Shown: positions 10,504 to 20,305, counted from the stretch's first letter. The stretch is 64,000 nt of DNA from an uncultured Olleya sp. (GCA_947503885.1 CANNFD010000007.1:1-64000), one strand, 5' to 3'. Notes: generated by a model from the letters alone, not told the origin. Numbers and translations: made by a program.

Positions 10504-12207
10504 TTAAGCAGTTTCCATATCAGGATTTTTAAATACAGATTGTAATATAAATGCGATTGCCATTACAATAGCACATCCAACAAAATTTAGCCATAAAAAC
10601 GGTAAATTAATAAAGTCATATTCATTTAAAAAGAATAAACCAATAACCAATACTTGTGTGATTAAAGCTGCTACAAATACAGCATTAGCTTTAATTTGTT
10701 TATAGAAAAAGGCTAATAAGAAAATACCAAGGACGTTTCCATAAAATATGGAACCTATAATATTAACTAATTGTATTAAGTTTTCGGCTAGATTAGCGAC
10801 ACAGGCGACTCCAATTGCCATGATCCCCCACAATAAAGTAAAACCTCTAGATGCTTTGACCATTTCTTTATCAGTTTTAGGACCAACACGATGTTTATAT
10901 AAATCAATGGTTGTTGTACTAGCTAATGCATTTAGCTCTGAAGCTGTACTTGACATTGCAGCGCTTAAAATAACAGCTAATAATAAACCAATTAAACCTT
11001 TTGGTAAATTATTAAGTATAAAGTGGATAAAGACATAATCCTTATCGTTACTTTCTACTTTTAAGCCTTTAGCATCACCTGCTTTTTCTATTAACTCTCT
11101 AGCTTGCGCTCTAATGGTATCACTATCTGCGTTGTAATTAGCTATTGCGTCTTGGTTTACTACTCCATTTGAGTTAGCAAACTCTGTTATTGTTGCTTTT
11201 TTAGTATCAAAAACTTGTTTTTGTTCTAATTGTAGTGCTTTGTAATCTTCTGCATATTCCGAGTTTAAAACTACTGCTGTAGCTGTCGGGTTAAAATTTA
11301 TAGGAGCTTCGTTAAATTGATAAAAAACAAAAACCATAACACCAACTAACAGAATAAAAAATTGCATTGGCACTTTTAATAGTCCGTTAAAAATTAACCC
11401 TAAACGCATTTCTTTTACAGATTTACCAGACAAATAGCGTTGTACTTGACTTTGATCTGTACCAAAATACGATAGCATTAAAAAAGTACCTCCAATTAAA
11501 CCACTCCAAACGGTGTATCTATTATTTAAATCGAAAGAGAAATCCAGCACTTCCATTTTACCACTAGCTCCAGCGATATCTAATGCTTTTTTAAAGGTGA
11601 TGTCATTAGGTAATTGATTTAGTATTAAAATGAAGGCAATAACCATACCTGTAAAAATCACAACCATTTGGTGTTTTTGAGTCACATTAACTGCTTTTGT
11701 ACCTCCAGAAACTGTATAAATAATAACCAAAACACCTATTATTACATTTAGCAATAAAAGGTTCCAGCCTAAAACAGCAGAAAGGATTATAGCAGGAGCA
11801 AATATTGTAATTCCAGCTGCCAATCCACGTTGTATTAAAAACAGAATAGCAGTCAGGGTACGTGTTTTACGGTCAAAACGATTTTCTAAAAACTCGTATG
11901 CAGTATATACTTTAAGCCTGTGATATAATGGAATAAACACCATGCAAATCACAATCATAGCAATAGGTAATCCAAAATAGAATTGGACAAATCCCATTCC
12001 AGAATGAAATGCCTGTCCAGGAGTACTTAAAAAAGTAATTGCGCTAGCTTGAGTAGCCATTACTGACAACCCGATAGTCCACCACTTACTATTACTACCA
12101 CCTTTTAGGTAGTCTTGTACATTTTTACTTCCTCTTGTTTGGTAAGTACCATAAATAACAATGGTTAATAGTGTCCCAATTAAGACAATCCAATCTAATG
12201 TTTGCAT
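10504..12207 (-). CDS. sodium:solute symporter (SSS family)
   Basis: A 567-residue inner-membrane carrier with about 13 predicted helices, of the Na+/solute symporter family (SglT/PutP-like). Typical marks are YFGTDQSQVQRYLSG (247-261) and AAMSSTASELNALAST (416-431). An unusual soluble insertion of about 90 residues (302-392, rich in Asp/Lys/Gln) interrupts the membrane core. The gene starts 3 bases after a 34-residue peptide gene, itself 5 bases after the secreted PIG-L deacetylase gene, so the three form one operon. The cargo may be a deacetylated amino sugar or its breakdown product; that is guilt by association. Confidence 0.92.
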   Translation of the reverse strand: MQTLDWIVLIGTLLTIVIYGTYQTRGSKNVQDYLKGGSNSKWWTIGLSVMATQASAITFLSTPGQAFHSGMGFVQFYFGLPIAMIVICMVFIPLYHRLKVYTAYEFLENRFDRKTRTLTAILFLIQRGLAAGITIFAPAIILSAVLGWNLLLLNVIIGVLVIIYTVSGGTKAVNVTQKHQMVVIFTGMVIAFILILNQLPNDITFKKALDIAGASGKMEVLDFSFDLNNRYTVWSGLIGGTFLMLSYFGTDQSQVQRYLSGKSVKEMRLGLIFNGLLKVPMQFFILLVGVMVFVFYQFNEAPINFNPTATAVVLNSEYAEDYKALQLEQKQVFDTKKATITEFANSNGVVNQDAIANYNADSDTIRAQARELIEKAGDAKGLKVESNDKDYVFIHFILNNLPKGLIGLLLAVILSAAMSSTASELNALASTTTIDLYKHRVGPKTDKEMVKASRGFTLLWGIMAIGVACVANLAENLIQLVNIIGSIFYGNVLGIFLLAFFYKQIKANAVFVAALITQVLVIGLFFLNEYDFINLPFLWLNFVGCAIVMAIAFILQSVFKNPDMETA

Positions 12208-12210
12208 AAT

Positions 12211-12315
12211 TTAAAACAGTTTAGTGATAAAGTAAAATGTAACTATATAAAGTGCATTTGCTATAAGAAGCACTGTGTAAAGTGGTTTCCATTGATATTT
12301 TGGTTGGTCTTGCAT
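12211..12315 (-). CDS. 34-residue single-TM peptide between deacetylase and symporter genes
   Basis: A short ORF with ATG at 12315 (reverse) and stop at 12211, giving MQDQPKYQWKPLYTVLLIAN followed by ALYIVTFYFITKLF. It starts 5 bases after the deacetylase stop and ends 3 bases before the symporter start, so it fills the gap exactly. It has a polar, basic N-terminus and one hydrophobic helix (about 13-31). The layout is that of a small accessory subunit of a membrane transporter. From memory similar peptides sit before SSS symporter genes in other Flavobacteriia. Confidence 0.75.
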   Translation of the reverse strand: MQDQPKYQWKPLYTVLLIANALYIVTFYFITKLF

Positions 12316-12320
12316 GCTTT

Positions 12321-14849
12321 TTAGTTTTTTAGTTTACTACTGTTTTCAATATTTTCTTTACCTATACTTAACATGTTAGCAAATAAGCGATAAGCACCAG
12401 GTACACCTGCAGGAAACTCTCTAAAAAAACTTAATCCCGTATAGATATAATGTCCTTTTCCGTGTTTAGCGACTAATAAACTTCCTGTTTTAGCAGTCTC
12501 ATCTTTATCATGCATAGATAGGATAGGGGTGAACTGTGTAGCCCATTGGTCTGGAAAATATAAACCACGTTCTTGTGTCCAACCTTCAAAATCTTTTGAA
12601 GTTATTTTATTTGGAAAGTTTAACAGCTCATGTTGTGGGGCTATTAAAGTGACTTTAGCATTTTCATCTGTAACTCTATCTCTTGATAGTTTTAAATCAA
12701 AAGGAGCGATGTTATCAATTTTAAGACCTCTACTAGTATTGTATTGTACTATCATGTTTCCCCCTTTTTTAACAAAGTCAAAAAGGATGTCTTGTTTAAA
12801 TTTAAGGTCTTCGACAATATTATAAGCTCTAATACCTACAACAACAGCATCAAAAGCACTTAACCTATCTGCAGTAATGTCTTCTGGTTTTAAAATTATA
12901 ACATTATAACCAATCTGCTTTAAGCTTTCTGGAACAACATCTCCAGCACCTTCAATATAAGCTATGTTATCTCCACGTTTTTGGATGTCTAAACGGACTA
13001 CTTTACTTTCGCTAGGTAATAACACGGTTTGAAACGGGATATGCTCGTAATTAATTTCTACTAACTCTTTTGTGTATACTTTGTCACCAATATGTACCAT
13101 TGGCGTCATTAATCCTTCGTTTTGATTTTTAGGAGGAATTACAGTAAATATTAAGGTTTGCTCTTGGTCTTTGTTTGCTATCGTAATTTTTTGTTTTTCA
13201 GGGTATACGGACCAACCTTTAGGATGTGCTATTTGTACAAACCCCTCTATATTATCGCGTCCTGCTTTTACAATTACAGGAATTTCTTTTTGTTGGTCAT
13301 TTTCAAAAATGATAACCTTTTGGTTGATTTTAGCTGAGGCTTCAGGAATAATTTCAAATGGTCTATATAATTCTCCTTTTTCTGGTTTTGAGTAACGATA
13401 TACTAAATCTTTAGTAACCGTAAACGGAAATCCATTGATATTAAGATTAAAATCTATAGTAATAGCACGTGGTGTTTCCGGTTTACCAATTAGATTTTTG
13501 TCTTCAACTTTATACATGCCTAAGCTACCTTTTTTGTTTAACCAATAAGGCGCAGTTGGTTGTAATGAGTTAGCAATTGTAATTTTTTCTTTTAGTACTT
13601 GCTTATCATTTGCTTTTAATAATTTACCATAATTACTATTAATAGAATTGTTTGATATGGTGTAACTATCTAATTTAACAGACGCATTGCTTCGGTTTAA
13701 AACTTCAATGTCTATATCAATGACTTGACCTATTGATGCTGTTGGTGTGTTGGCTGAAGCTTCTAAATATAAACCAGCACAAGCTTCAATAATTCGATTT
13801 ATTTCTTTAATTTTTTGGTCTTTCCAATGTAAGTCATCTATGGTTTGTATTAGTGCTCTTGCTTTTAATAAATCGTTTAAATGCACAGAAGGGTCTTGAA
13901 AATTAAAATTATTTTCGATAGTCTTTAATATAGTTTCAATTTTTTCACCACCATTTACACGTGTCCAAGTAGTGTTAATACCCTCAAATATATTGGATTT
14001 GTCTTTTGGTAAATCACCTTTAACTAACTCGATATATTCTGTTTGACTACCTCTTTGGGATAAACGACCAAAACCTTGACACAAATGTTGGCTACTAGCT
14101 AATGCAGCAATTTCGTTATTAGATAGACCTAATGCAGGGTAATAGACACCTACGTCAATGTTTAATAATTGTGATTTATCCGCCTGATCAAATTTTTCTT
14201 GGCTTCCATAAAACCACCATGAGGTATTAAAAAACTCGCGTTTAGGTTGCCAAGTTCCGTATTTTTCAACTTGTTCTGGAAATATGTTTTTATTGTTGGC
14301 TAAATCAAAAGCTTCAACGCTTAACATTGCAGAACTGGTGTGATGACCATGAGTTGTTCCAGGACTTCTATGGTCAAAACGGTTAATAATTATATCTGGT
14401 TTAAATTGTCTAATGGCTAAAACAACATCGCTTAATACTTCATCTTTGTTCCAAATTGCTAGAGTTTCGTCCGGGTGTTTTGAGTAACCAAAATCGTTAG
14501 CTCTTGTAAAAAGTTGTTCTCCACCATCTGTACGTCTTGCAGCTAATAGCTCCTGCGTACGTATAACGCCTAAAAGTTCTCTTAACTCTGGACCAATTAA
14601 GTTTTGCCCTCCATCACCTCGGGTTAACGATAGGTAGGCTGTTCTGGCTTTTACATGGTTTGACATGTAGGAGATAAGTCTTGTGTTTTCGTCATCAGGA
14701 TGTGCAGCTAAGTATAAAACCGAACCTAAAAAGTTTAGTTTTTTTACTGCTTGATGTATTTCTGAGGCGTTTAGTTTTTCTGGTTGTTGAGCTTGAATAG
14801 TAAATGAGAAGCACAATAGAAATAGGAGTGTAGCCAATAATTTTTGCAT
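12321..14849 (-). CDS. secreted PIG-L (LmbE-like) family deacetylase, large form
   Basis: An 842-residue exported protein (signal peptide about 1-20, ending IQA/QQP). The N-terminal domain is a PIG-L zinc deacetylase with AAHPDDEN (48-55) and the later metal ligand motif HGHH (167-170). PIG-L enzymes remove acetyl from N-acetylglucosaminyl groups. About 500 further residues form beta-rich (NPCBM/Ig-like) regions and a C-terminal ThuA/GATase-like fold (VVVGIRAYN near 660). The normal PIG-L length is 230-300 residues, so this is the long Bacteroidetes version. It is the first gene of the operon with the 34-residue peptide and the symporter. Its substrate is not known. Confidence 0.88.
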   Translation of the reverse strand: MQKLLATLLFLLCFSFTIQAQQPEKLNASEIHQAVKKLNFLGSVLYLAAHPDDENTRLISYMSNHVKARTAYLSLTRGDGGQNLIGPELRELLGVIRTQELLAARRTDGGEQLFTRANDFGYSKHPDETLAIWNKDEVLSDVVLAIRQFKPDIIINRFDHRSPGTTHGHHTSSAMLSVEAFDLANNKNIFPEQVEKYGTWQPKREFFNTSWWFYGSQEKFDQADKSQLLNIDVGVYYPALGLSNNEIAALASSQHLCQGFGRLSQRGSQTEYIELVKGDLPKDKSNIFEGINTTWTRVNGGEKIETILKTIENNFNFQDPSVHLNDLLKARALIQTIDDLHWKDQKIKEINRIIEACAGLYLEASANTPTASIGQVIDIDIEVLNRSNASVKLDSYTISNNSINSNYGKLLKANDKQVLKEKITIANSLQPTAPYWLNKKGSLGMYKVEDKNLIGKPETPRAITIDFNLNINGFPFTVTKDLVYRYSKPEKGELYRPFEIIPEASAKINQKVIIFENDQQKEIPVIVKAGRDNIEGFVQIAHPKGWSVYPEKQKITIANKDQEQTLIFTVIPPKNQNEGLMTPMVHIGDKVYTKELVEINYEHIPFQTVLLPSESKVVRLDIQKRGDNIAYIEGAGDVVPESLKQIGYNVIILKPEDITADRLSAFDAVVVGIRAYNIVEDLKFKQDILFDFVKKGGNMIVQYNTSRGLKIDNIAPFDLKLSRDRVTDENAKVTLIAPQHELLNFPNKITSKDFEGWTQERGLYFPDQWATQFTPILSMHDKDETAKTGSLLVAKHGKGHYIYTGLSFFREFPAGVPGAYRLFANMLSIGKENIENSSKLKN

Positions 14850-15035
14850 GGTTGTTTTTTCGAATTTGAAACTGTTTCAAATATAAACAATCGTGTTTTT
14901 AATTATGGAATTTTAGTTTTCTTTAACTTTCTTTCTTTGCATTTTGTCTTGATACAAAACAAACCATCAAATCTTATAAGAATTTTGAGATTGGTATACT
15001 ATATTGTTGTTAGATTCTGTCTATTTAATACTTAT

Positions 15036-16115
15036 TTACAACCATTTTTTGCGTTTAAAGTATATAAACATACCAATTAACATTACAATCATTACAATCC
15101 AAACGATATAATATCCGTATTTGTAATGTAGTTCTGGCATGTTGGTAAAATTCATCCCGTAGATACCTGCAATAAAGGTTAATGGGATAAATATAGTTGA
15201 AATAATGGTTAGTACTTTCATGACTTCGTTCATTTTATTGCTAATAGTAGTCATGTACATGTCCATTAAACTCCAAATCATGTCACGGTATATATCTATG
15301 GTTTCTGTTACTTGAATGACGTGGTCATAGACATCTCTAAAAAAGTGAGTGGTTTTTTCTTCAACTAAGTTATTGTCATTTTTTTCCAAACGACTTATAA
15401 TTTCGCGAAGCGGAAAAATGGCACGTCTAATTTTTAGTATTTCTCGTTTAAGATCTTGTATTTGTTGTGCAATTTCTTCTTGGGTTATTCCGGTAAATAA
15501 ATCGTCCTCAAGGTCTTCAATTTTATTACCCATTACTTCAATAATAACGTAGTAATGGTCAACAATAGCATCGATTAACGCATAAAGTAAGTAGTCCGAT
15601 CCTTCACCTCGAACGCGTCCTTTTTTTTGTCGAATACGTTCTCTTAGGCTATCAAAGACATCACCTTCAGACTCTTGAAACGTCAAAACGTAATTTTTAC
15701 CCATGACTAAACTGACTTGTTCTGACACTATTTTTTCATTGTCATCATAGTACATCATTTTTAAAACTATAAAAACATAGTCTTCATAAGTATCTATTTT
15801 AGGACGTTGTGAGGTGTTGACAATATCTTCTAGGATTAAAGGGTGTAACTTATAGTAGTTTCCTATTTTTTCAATTTCGTCTATAAAATTTAAACCGTTT
15901 AGGTTAAACCAAGTTACAGTCTCTGAGTCTTTAAACAGGAAGGCCTCTTCAACAGATCCTAAATCAGCTTCTTTATAATCGTTTATATCATAATCAAAAG
16001 CCTGTAAATGAAGCACCTTACCTTCTTTGTTACCAGTGTATACTAATGTACCTGGAACTTGTCCAAGATGTTTTTTGTAATTTTGAGAACGTTTTTTGTG
16101 TCTTTTTTTAGCCAT
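15036..16115 (-). CDS. corA: CorA-type magnesium/cobalt transporter
   Basis: A 359-residue CorA. A large cytoplasmic alpha/beta and helical funnel domain is followed by two C-terminal membrane helices, with the selectivity motif YGMN at 319-322 (within AGIYGMNF) and a basic end (FKRKKWL). CorA pentamers let Mg2+ (also Co2+, Ni2+) enter down the membrane potential. The gene starts 9 bases after the MscS gene, and the two belong to the Maf-lipoprotein-MscS-CorA run. Confidence 0.95.
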   Translation of the reverse strand: MAKKRHKKRSQNYKKHLGQVPGTLVYTGNKEGKVLHLQAFDYDINDYKEADLGSVEEAFLFKDSETVTWFNLNGLNFIDEIEKIGNYYKLHPLILEDIVNTSQRPKIDTYEDYVFIVLKMMYYDDNEKIVSEQVSLVMGKNYVLTFQESEGDVFDSLRERIRQKKGRVRGEGSDYLLYALIDAIVDHYYVIIEVMGNKIEDLEDDLFTGITQEEIAQQIQDLKREILKIRRAIFPLREIISRLEKNDNNLVEEKTTHFFRDVYDHVIQVTETIDIYRDMIWSLMDMYMTTISNKMNEVMKVLTIISTIFIPLTFIAGIYGMNFTNMPELHYKYGYYIVWIVMIVMLIGMFIYFKRKKWL

Positions 16116-16124
16116 AGTTACAAT

Positions 16125-16655
16125 TTAATGCATATCTCCAAAGTCCTCGATTGCATCTTTTTGTACTAAAGTTACAGCTTTTTGAAGAATTAAGTTGTTT
16201 GGGTAGGTCACTAAGTCTCCATTATCCTGTCTTAAATGAAGTTGAAACGCTCTAATGTCTTCTATAATTCCTTCTAATGGAGCATCTTTATCATGGATTT
16301 TAATTTTATCTCCAACTTTATACGGAAATGAAAAAAACATGATTATCCCTGAAGTAATATTACTTAAAATAGACCATATAGCGAATAGTGCAATACCAAT
16401 TACTGCAAATACAGAAGAGAAGACTAGTGTTAAGCTTTCTAACTCTGCACCAAAAATATAAGCTATAAACAGAAGAAAAATTAGAAGTAAAGTAAATGTT
16501 GAATAACGTATTATTAAACCAATTCTGGCATCATTTATACCACTTTTTCTACCAATTTTTTTTATTGATATTTTTAGTGTAATGCGAATTATAATAAAGA
16601 TTATGAGTAAAATAGCTGAACTAATTAACTCGTTTTCTAGGTTTTTTAAAAACAT
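16125..16655 (-). CDS. small MscS-type mechanosensitive channel
   Basis: 176 residues: three predicted membrane helices, then the MscS beta domain (FFSFPYKVGDKIKIHD ... GIIEDIRAFQLHLRQDNGDLVTYPNN). MscS channels open under membrane tension and release solutes in hypo-osmotic shock. This is much shorter than E. coli MscS (286): the C-terminal alpha/beta vestibule domain is missing, which is common in flavobacterial versions. It lies 9 bases before corA and 32 bases after the lipoprotein gene, in one operon. Confidence 0.88.
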   Translation of the reverse strand: MFLKNLENELISSAILLIIFIIIRITLKISIKKIGRKSGINDARIGLIIRYSTFTLLLIFLLFIAYIFGAELESLTLVFSSVFAVIGIALFAIWSILSNITSGIIMFFSFPYKVGDKIKIHDKDAPLEGIIEDIRAFQLHLRQDNGDLVTYPNNLILQKAVTLVQKDAIEDFGDMH

Positions 16656-16687
16656 AATGTGTTTTAATTAGTATGTAAATATAGTTT

Positions 16688-17596
16688 TTATTCTAATCCT
16701 AATGTTTTTCTTAACTCTAAATCAGTATTGCTTTTTTTATTCCAATAAGCAGATTTTAGAGTATTTATTTTTGTGGCTTTTGTAGTTAACCCATTATGCG
16801 TGTCCTCCCAAGCTTCGATTGTAAAAGGGAATTTACTATTGTAGTTAATAATTAATTGACGGTCTAAATCTTTAATAACTAATTTGTATTGACCTGGCTT
16901 GCTTTCCGCGAAAGCGTTATAAGCTTTTAAAGGTTTGTGGGATAACCTGATAAACTCTAAATTAGGTATAATATTAAAATTGCCCGTTGGCAGGCTGGTT
17001 GGGTCAATACGGAGTTGCGTCCAGATTTGATTTTCTAATACTGCTTTGTCTAAATTAAAATTTTGGTCGGCTTCACCCTGAAAATAGGAGTGAGAACTGA
17101 CCTGAAACTGCTCGCGATTATTAAGCTGTGTGTAGGCTTGTCCGCACCATTCTTGCACGGATGCACTTACTTTTAAAGCATGTTGGTTATTTGCAATTGG
17201 ATAAAAAGTACTTTGCATAATGCTGTACGGATAAATACCTGTATTAAAGTTTTTGGTGGCATTAAGCTTTAAAACATTGATGTTTGATGGGTTGTTTTGA
17301 TCAGCTTTGACTTGTTGGTCCGCTAAAAAAGGTTCTGTGACATAAATTAGTACTGCTTTACCTTTTCTGATTTCGCCATAACGAGCTTGGTCTAATTGAT
17401 ATGAAGTGATTTCTGCTTTTCCTGCATACCAATAGTCTTTAAATTGTTTATTAGCTTTAAAAGCAGGGGATTTAACTTTTTTAGGAGAAGCAATAGCAGT
17501 GTCTTCTACCTTTTTTAGGTCTTTGCTAGTTTGTTGTATACAGCTTGAAAGCGCTAAAAACGAGGTTATAATTATTAAGAATTTTAAAGATCGCAT
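16688..17596 (-). CDS. lipoprotein of unknown function, next to maf
   Basis: 302 residues with a clear lipobox (LSSC, Cys19) and no membrane helix. The mature protein has a recurring WYAGKAEITSYQL / RYGEIRKGKAVLIYVTEPF theme typical of a conserved Bacteroidetes family. Proteins of this family are often labelled septum formation inhibitor Maf in databases, but this one lacks every Maf motif; I suspect the label comes only from its neighbour. It starts 30 bases after maf and precedes the MscS gene by 32 bases. Probably a periplasmic or outer-membrane lipoprotein; role unknown. Confidence 0.8.
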   Translation of the reverse strand: MRSLKFLIIITSFLALSSCIQQTSKDLKKVEDTAIASPKKVKSPAFKANKQFKDYWYAGKAEITSYQLDQARYGEIRKGKAVLIYVTEPFLADQQVKADQNNPSNINVLKLNATKNFNTGIYPYSIMQSTFYPIANNQHALKVSASVQEWCGQAYTQLNNREQFQVSSHSYFQGEADQNFNLDKAVLENQIWTQLRIDPTSLPTGNFNIIPNLEFIRLSHKPLKAYNAFAESKPGQYKLVIKDLDRQLIINYNSKFPFTIEAWEDTHNGLTTKATKINTLKSAYWNKKSNTDLELRKTLGLE

Positions 17597-17626
17597 AGTT
17601 ATTTAATTTACATTAAAAATACAATT

Positions 17627-18220
17627 CTAAAACTCGTCAGCAATGATATTTAACGTTTCATAAACAAGGTGTGTTGGCATACCGACTACGTTAAAAAAAG
17701 AACCGTGTATACTTGTTACACCTATTTGTCCTATCCATTCTTGGATACCATATGCTCCTGCTTTGTCTAATGGAGAATAGGTTTTTATGTAATGCCAAAT
17801 CTCGTCATCAGAAAAATCTTTAAAAGTTACTTTGGTTACTGCATTTACGGTTTTTTGAAAGTTTTTAGTACGGATACAAACAGAGGTAATTACATCGTGA
17901 GTATTATTACTTAATGATGATAACATTTCAAACGCTTCGTCATTATTTCGAGGCTTGCCTAAAGCAGCATTTTTATGCCATACAATGGTGTCGCTAGTTA
18001 CTAATATTTCGTGTTTTTTAAGCTCTTCTACGTATGGTAAAGACTTTAGCTCTGCTAAATAGTCACTAATTTGATAATGTAGTAAATGGTGTGGATAATC
18101 TTCTTTTATTTTTTTTAAACGGACTTCAAAATCAAGTCCTAAATCCCTAAAAAACTGTTGTCTTCTAGGTGAGCCTGAAGCTAATATAATATGTCGATTT
18201 TTAAGTTTTTCTTTTAGCAT
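17627..18220 (-). CDS. maf: Maf-like nucleotide pyrophosphatase
   Basis: 197 residues with the Maf fold: SGSPRR at 15-20 (phosphate loop), the catalytic region TSDTIV at 75-80 with D77, and GAYGIQE near the C-terminal half. Maf proteins hydrolyse dTTP, UTP and modified pyrimidine nucleotides, or m7GTP (YceF subgroup), to keep the nucleotide pool clean. The substrate subgroup cannot be fixed here. It is the first gene of the run maf-lipoprotein-mscS-corA. The terminator of the antiporter gene lies just upstream, so maf probably has its own promoter in the short gap. Confidence 0.93.
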   Translation of the reverse strand: MLKEKLKNRHIILASGSPRRQQFFRDLGLDFEVRLKKIKEDYPHHLLHYQISDYLAELKSLPYVEELKKHEILVTSDTIVWHKNAALGKPRNNDEAFEMLSSLSNNTHDVITSVCIRTKNFQKTVNAVTKVTFKDFSDDEIWHYIKTYSPLDKAGAYGIQEWIGQIGVTSIHGSFFNVVGMPTHLVYETLNIIADEF

Positions 18221-18262
18221 AGTAAATAAGTATATATCAAAGATAAAGATTATAAGAGGTAT

Positions 18263-18290
18263 AAAAAAAGGAAAGCAAAATGCTTTCCTT
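18263..18290 (-). terminator. terminator closing the ATPase/MscS-like/antiporter cassette
   Basis: aaggaaagca (18269-18278) pairs with tgctttcctt (18281-18290), and on the minus strand a run of seven T follows. It lies about 35 bases past the antiporter stop and 43 bases before the maf start codon. Confidence 0.85.
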
Positions 18291-18323
18291 TTATAAAATA
18301 AATTTAAGTGTTATTAAACTATA

Positions 18324-19592
18324 TTATGACTTAGTGTTATCTATAGTTGGCGCTTTCCATCTTACAGTTTCTACTTTTTTACTATTTGCGGTTTTTATAG
18401 CTTTAGTGTTTCGTTTTTTGTCATAAATCATTGCTGCAGTCATAATTAAACTTGTTCCTATAATTACAAACAGTAAAATACCAGGTTCAAAAGTATCTAT
18501 TATAGCTTCTTTTGGGATGGCATAAAATAACAATACCGTAATTAAACCTCTTGGAGCGATAAATAATTGTGGGATAATATCTTTACCAACAAATAGCCTT
18601 AATAATACAAATCTGATTATATAAATAGAACCAATTATTAAGGTGCTAATTATTGCCACATCAATGTTAAATAGGGATGCTACAACTATTGTTATACCAA
18701 ATACAACAAAGAAAAACGTACGGACTACAAAAGCGGTCTCTGCAGTAATAGTATGCAGCTCGTGATATATGTGGTGCGCTTTATCATAATGAAGGTATTT
18801 TTTTAGTTTACCTGTAAAAAATAATTTCATGTTGGCGATTACAAGTCCAAATATTAAAATTATTATCAATGACGATAAATGCATTTTTTTACCCACTGCA
18901 TATAGTAGTAATAACACAGCAATAAGTAGAAACAGTTTTACCTGACTTTTAATTTTTTGAAATATTAATATAATTAAATAGCTGGCAATTAATGAAATTA
19001 CTATTGTTACAATCAGGTTTAATGAAAAACCAACAACTCCACCATCTTCTGCAGGGTTTAATTTACCTGTTAAGAAGTAAAACATCATAATACCGATGAT
19101 ATCGGAAAAAGTGCTTTCGTAAATATGAAATTCTTTTTTTGACTCTTTTAACCCAGAAACACTAGGGATAATAATAGCACTAGATAAAATTGAAAGTGGT
19201 GTAGCGTATAACCAAGCCGATTGCATGGTCATTTCTGGTATGAATTGGTATAAAATTAAGGCAGCAACCCAAGCCGAAGCGACTAAGCCAATTATAGCTA
19301 TTAACATAGACTTTAAAATAGGCATTAGTTTTTCCTTTTTTAGTTCTAGCTCTAATGCAGCTTCAAGAACAATCATTATCAGTCCTATAATACCTAAGAC
19401 CTCTAAAATTGGTAAAAAATCAATATTATCGACTTTTAAATATTTTAACAAGTATTGTAAGCCTACACCAAAGATGATAAGCATTAATACTGCAGGGACA
19501 TTAGTTTTTTTTGATAGTCCATTAAATAAAAAAGACACAATAATTATTACAGAAACTGCAATAATGATGTTATATGAGGATAAAATTTCCAT
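18324..19592 (-). CDS. cation:proton antiporter (CPA family)
   Basis: 422 residues with about 12 to 13 predicted membrane helices and the general layout of CPA1/NhaP-type Na+(K+)/H+ antiporters: a first half with IMIVLEAALELELKKEK and a C-terminal half ending in a short basic cytoplasmic tail with no TrkA domains. Such carriers trade Na+ or K+ for protons across the inner membrane. It starts 2 bases after the MscS-like gene, which starts 2 bases after the ATPase gene, so all three should be made together. A terminator follows. The ion carried is not evident. Confidence 0.9.
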   Translation of the reverse strand: MEILSSYNIIIAVSVIIIVSFLFNGLSKKTNVPAVLMLIIFGVGLQYLLKYLKVDNIDFLPILEVLGIIGLIMIVLEAALELELKKEKLMPILKSMLIAIIGLVASAWVAALILYQFIPEMTMQSAWLYATPLSILSSAIIIPSVSGLKESKKEFHIYESTFSDIIGIMMFYFLTGKLNPAEDGGVVGFSLNLIVTIVISLIASYLIILIFQKIKSQVKLFLLIAVLLLLYAVGKKMHLSSLIIILIFGLVIANMKLFFTGKLKKYLHYDKAHHIYHELHTITAETAFVVRTFFFVVFGITIVVASLFNIDVAIISTLIIGSIYIIRFVLLRLFVGKDIIPQLFIAPRGLITVLLFYAIPKEAIIDTFEPGILLFVIIGTSLIMTAAMIYDKKRNTKAIKTANSKKVETVRWKAPTIDNTKS

Positions 19593-19594
19593 GT

Positions 19595-20305
19595 TTAAAT
19601 AGAGGTGTTAATTTGGCTTGTTTGTATGTTGTTATCTTCTAAAAAGTAAATTAACTCTTTAGAGGATGCTCCGTTTTCTGTAGTATACTGCAATTTTAAC
19701 TGCTTGTTTTCTGTTTTGTTAATAGTTGGTGGTTGGTTGTAATTTAGTATTGGATTACTAAATAGTAAATCTAAAATTTGTTCTGGTGTTTTATCTGTTT
19801 CTAAATATAAAGTCTGTGTTAAAACACTTGTTGTATTAGGTTTTACTGTAAAGCCTAAGCTTGAAACTGTTGAGTAGTTAATGTATTGTACTCCATTTTC
19901 TGTATTTAGTTTTACACCTAATAGTAAAAACTTTTTTATGTCTCCAATATACTCTCCAACTTGTATTTTTGATCCCGTTTGTATCATAGGATTGCTTTTT
20001 AAAAACAATCCATTTATATAGTTTTTAATTTGAGAAAATCCAAAAACACTAATAATAACCAATATTATACTGTGTGAAATATAATTGATTGATATAAAGT
20101 TTAATAGTAATATTACAACTGCTATAGGAGTAAAAAATAGGATTGCTTTGTCAGAAAACAGTAAAAGTTGTTTATTAAAGACATTACGTATTGCTAATTG
20201 TTCTAAACTATATTTTAAAAGTTTAAAGCACCAAAACGTAATAATTAAGACTACTAAAAGCCAAAACAACCCTTGCCAAGTATTTAATTGTGGAATAGTG
20301 TTCAT
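19595..20305 (-). CDS. MscS-like membrane protein
   Basis: 236 residues. Three predicted helices (about 12-31, 52-72, 74-95) lead into a region matching the MscS pore-helix and beta domain (GFSQIKNYINGLFLKSNP, 89-106, then MIQTGSKIQVGEYIGDIKKF). The rest (150-236) is soluble and polar and could form a short MscS-type C-terminal domain. The Gly/Ala packing pattern of classic MscS TM3 is poor, so gating may differ or it may not be a free channel. It is locked between the ATPase and antiporter genes with 2-base gaps on both sides. Its closest known families are MscS/YnaI-like; identity is at the fold level. Confidence 0.75.
   Translation of the reverse strand: MNTIPQLNTWQGLFWLLVVLIITFWCFKLLKYSLEQLAIRNVFNKQLLLFSDKAILFFTPIAVVILLLNFISINYISHSIILVIISVFGFSQIKNYINGLFLKSNPMIQTGSKIQVGEYIGDIKKFLLLGVKLNTENGVQYINYSTVSSLGFTVKPNTTSVLTQTLYLETDKTPEQILDLLFSNPILNYNQPPTINKTENKQLKLQYTTENGASSKELIYFLEDNNIQTSQINTSI

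Noticed and set aside
12321-14849. Large PIG-L protein as a bacillithiol enzyme
   Set aside because: It has a signal peptide and is 842 residues long; the real BshB1 is at 33377-34093.
16688-17596. Possible second Maf protein or septum formation inhibitor
   Set aside because: The sequence is a lipoprotein with no SGSPRR or TSD motif; only its position beside maf would suggest that name.
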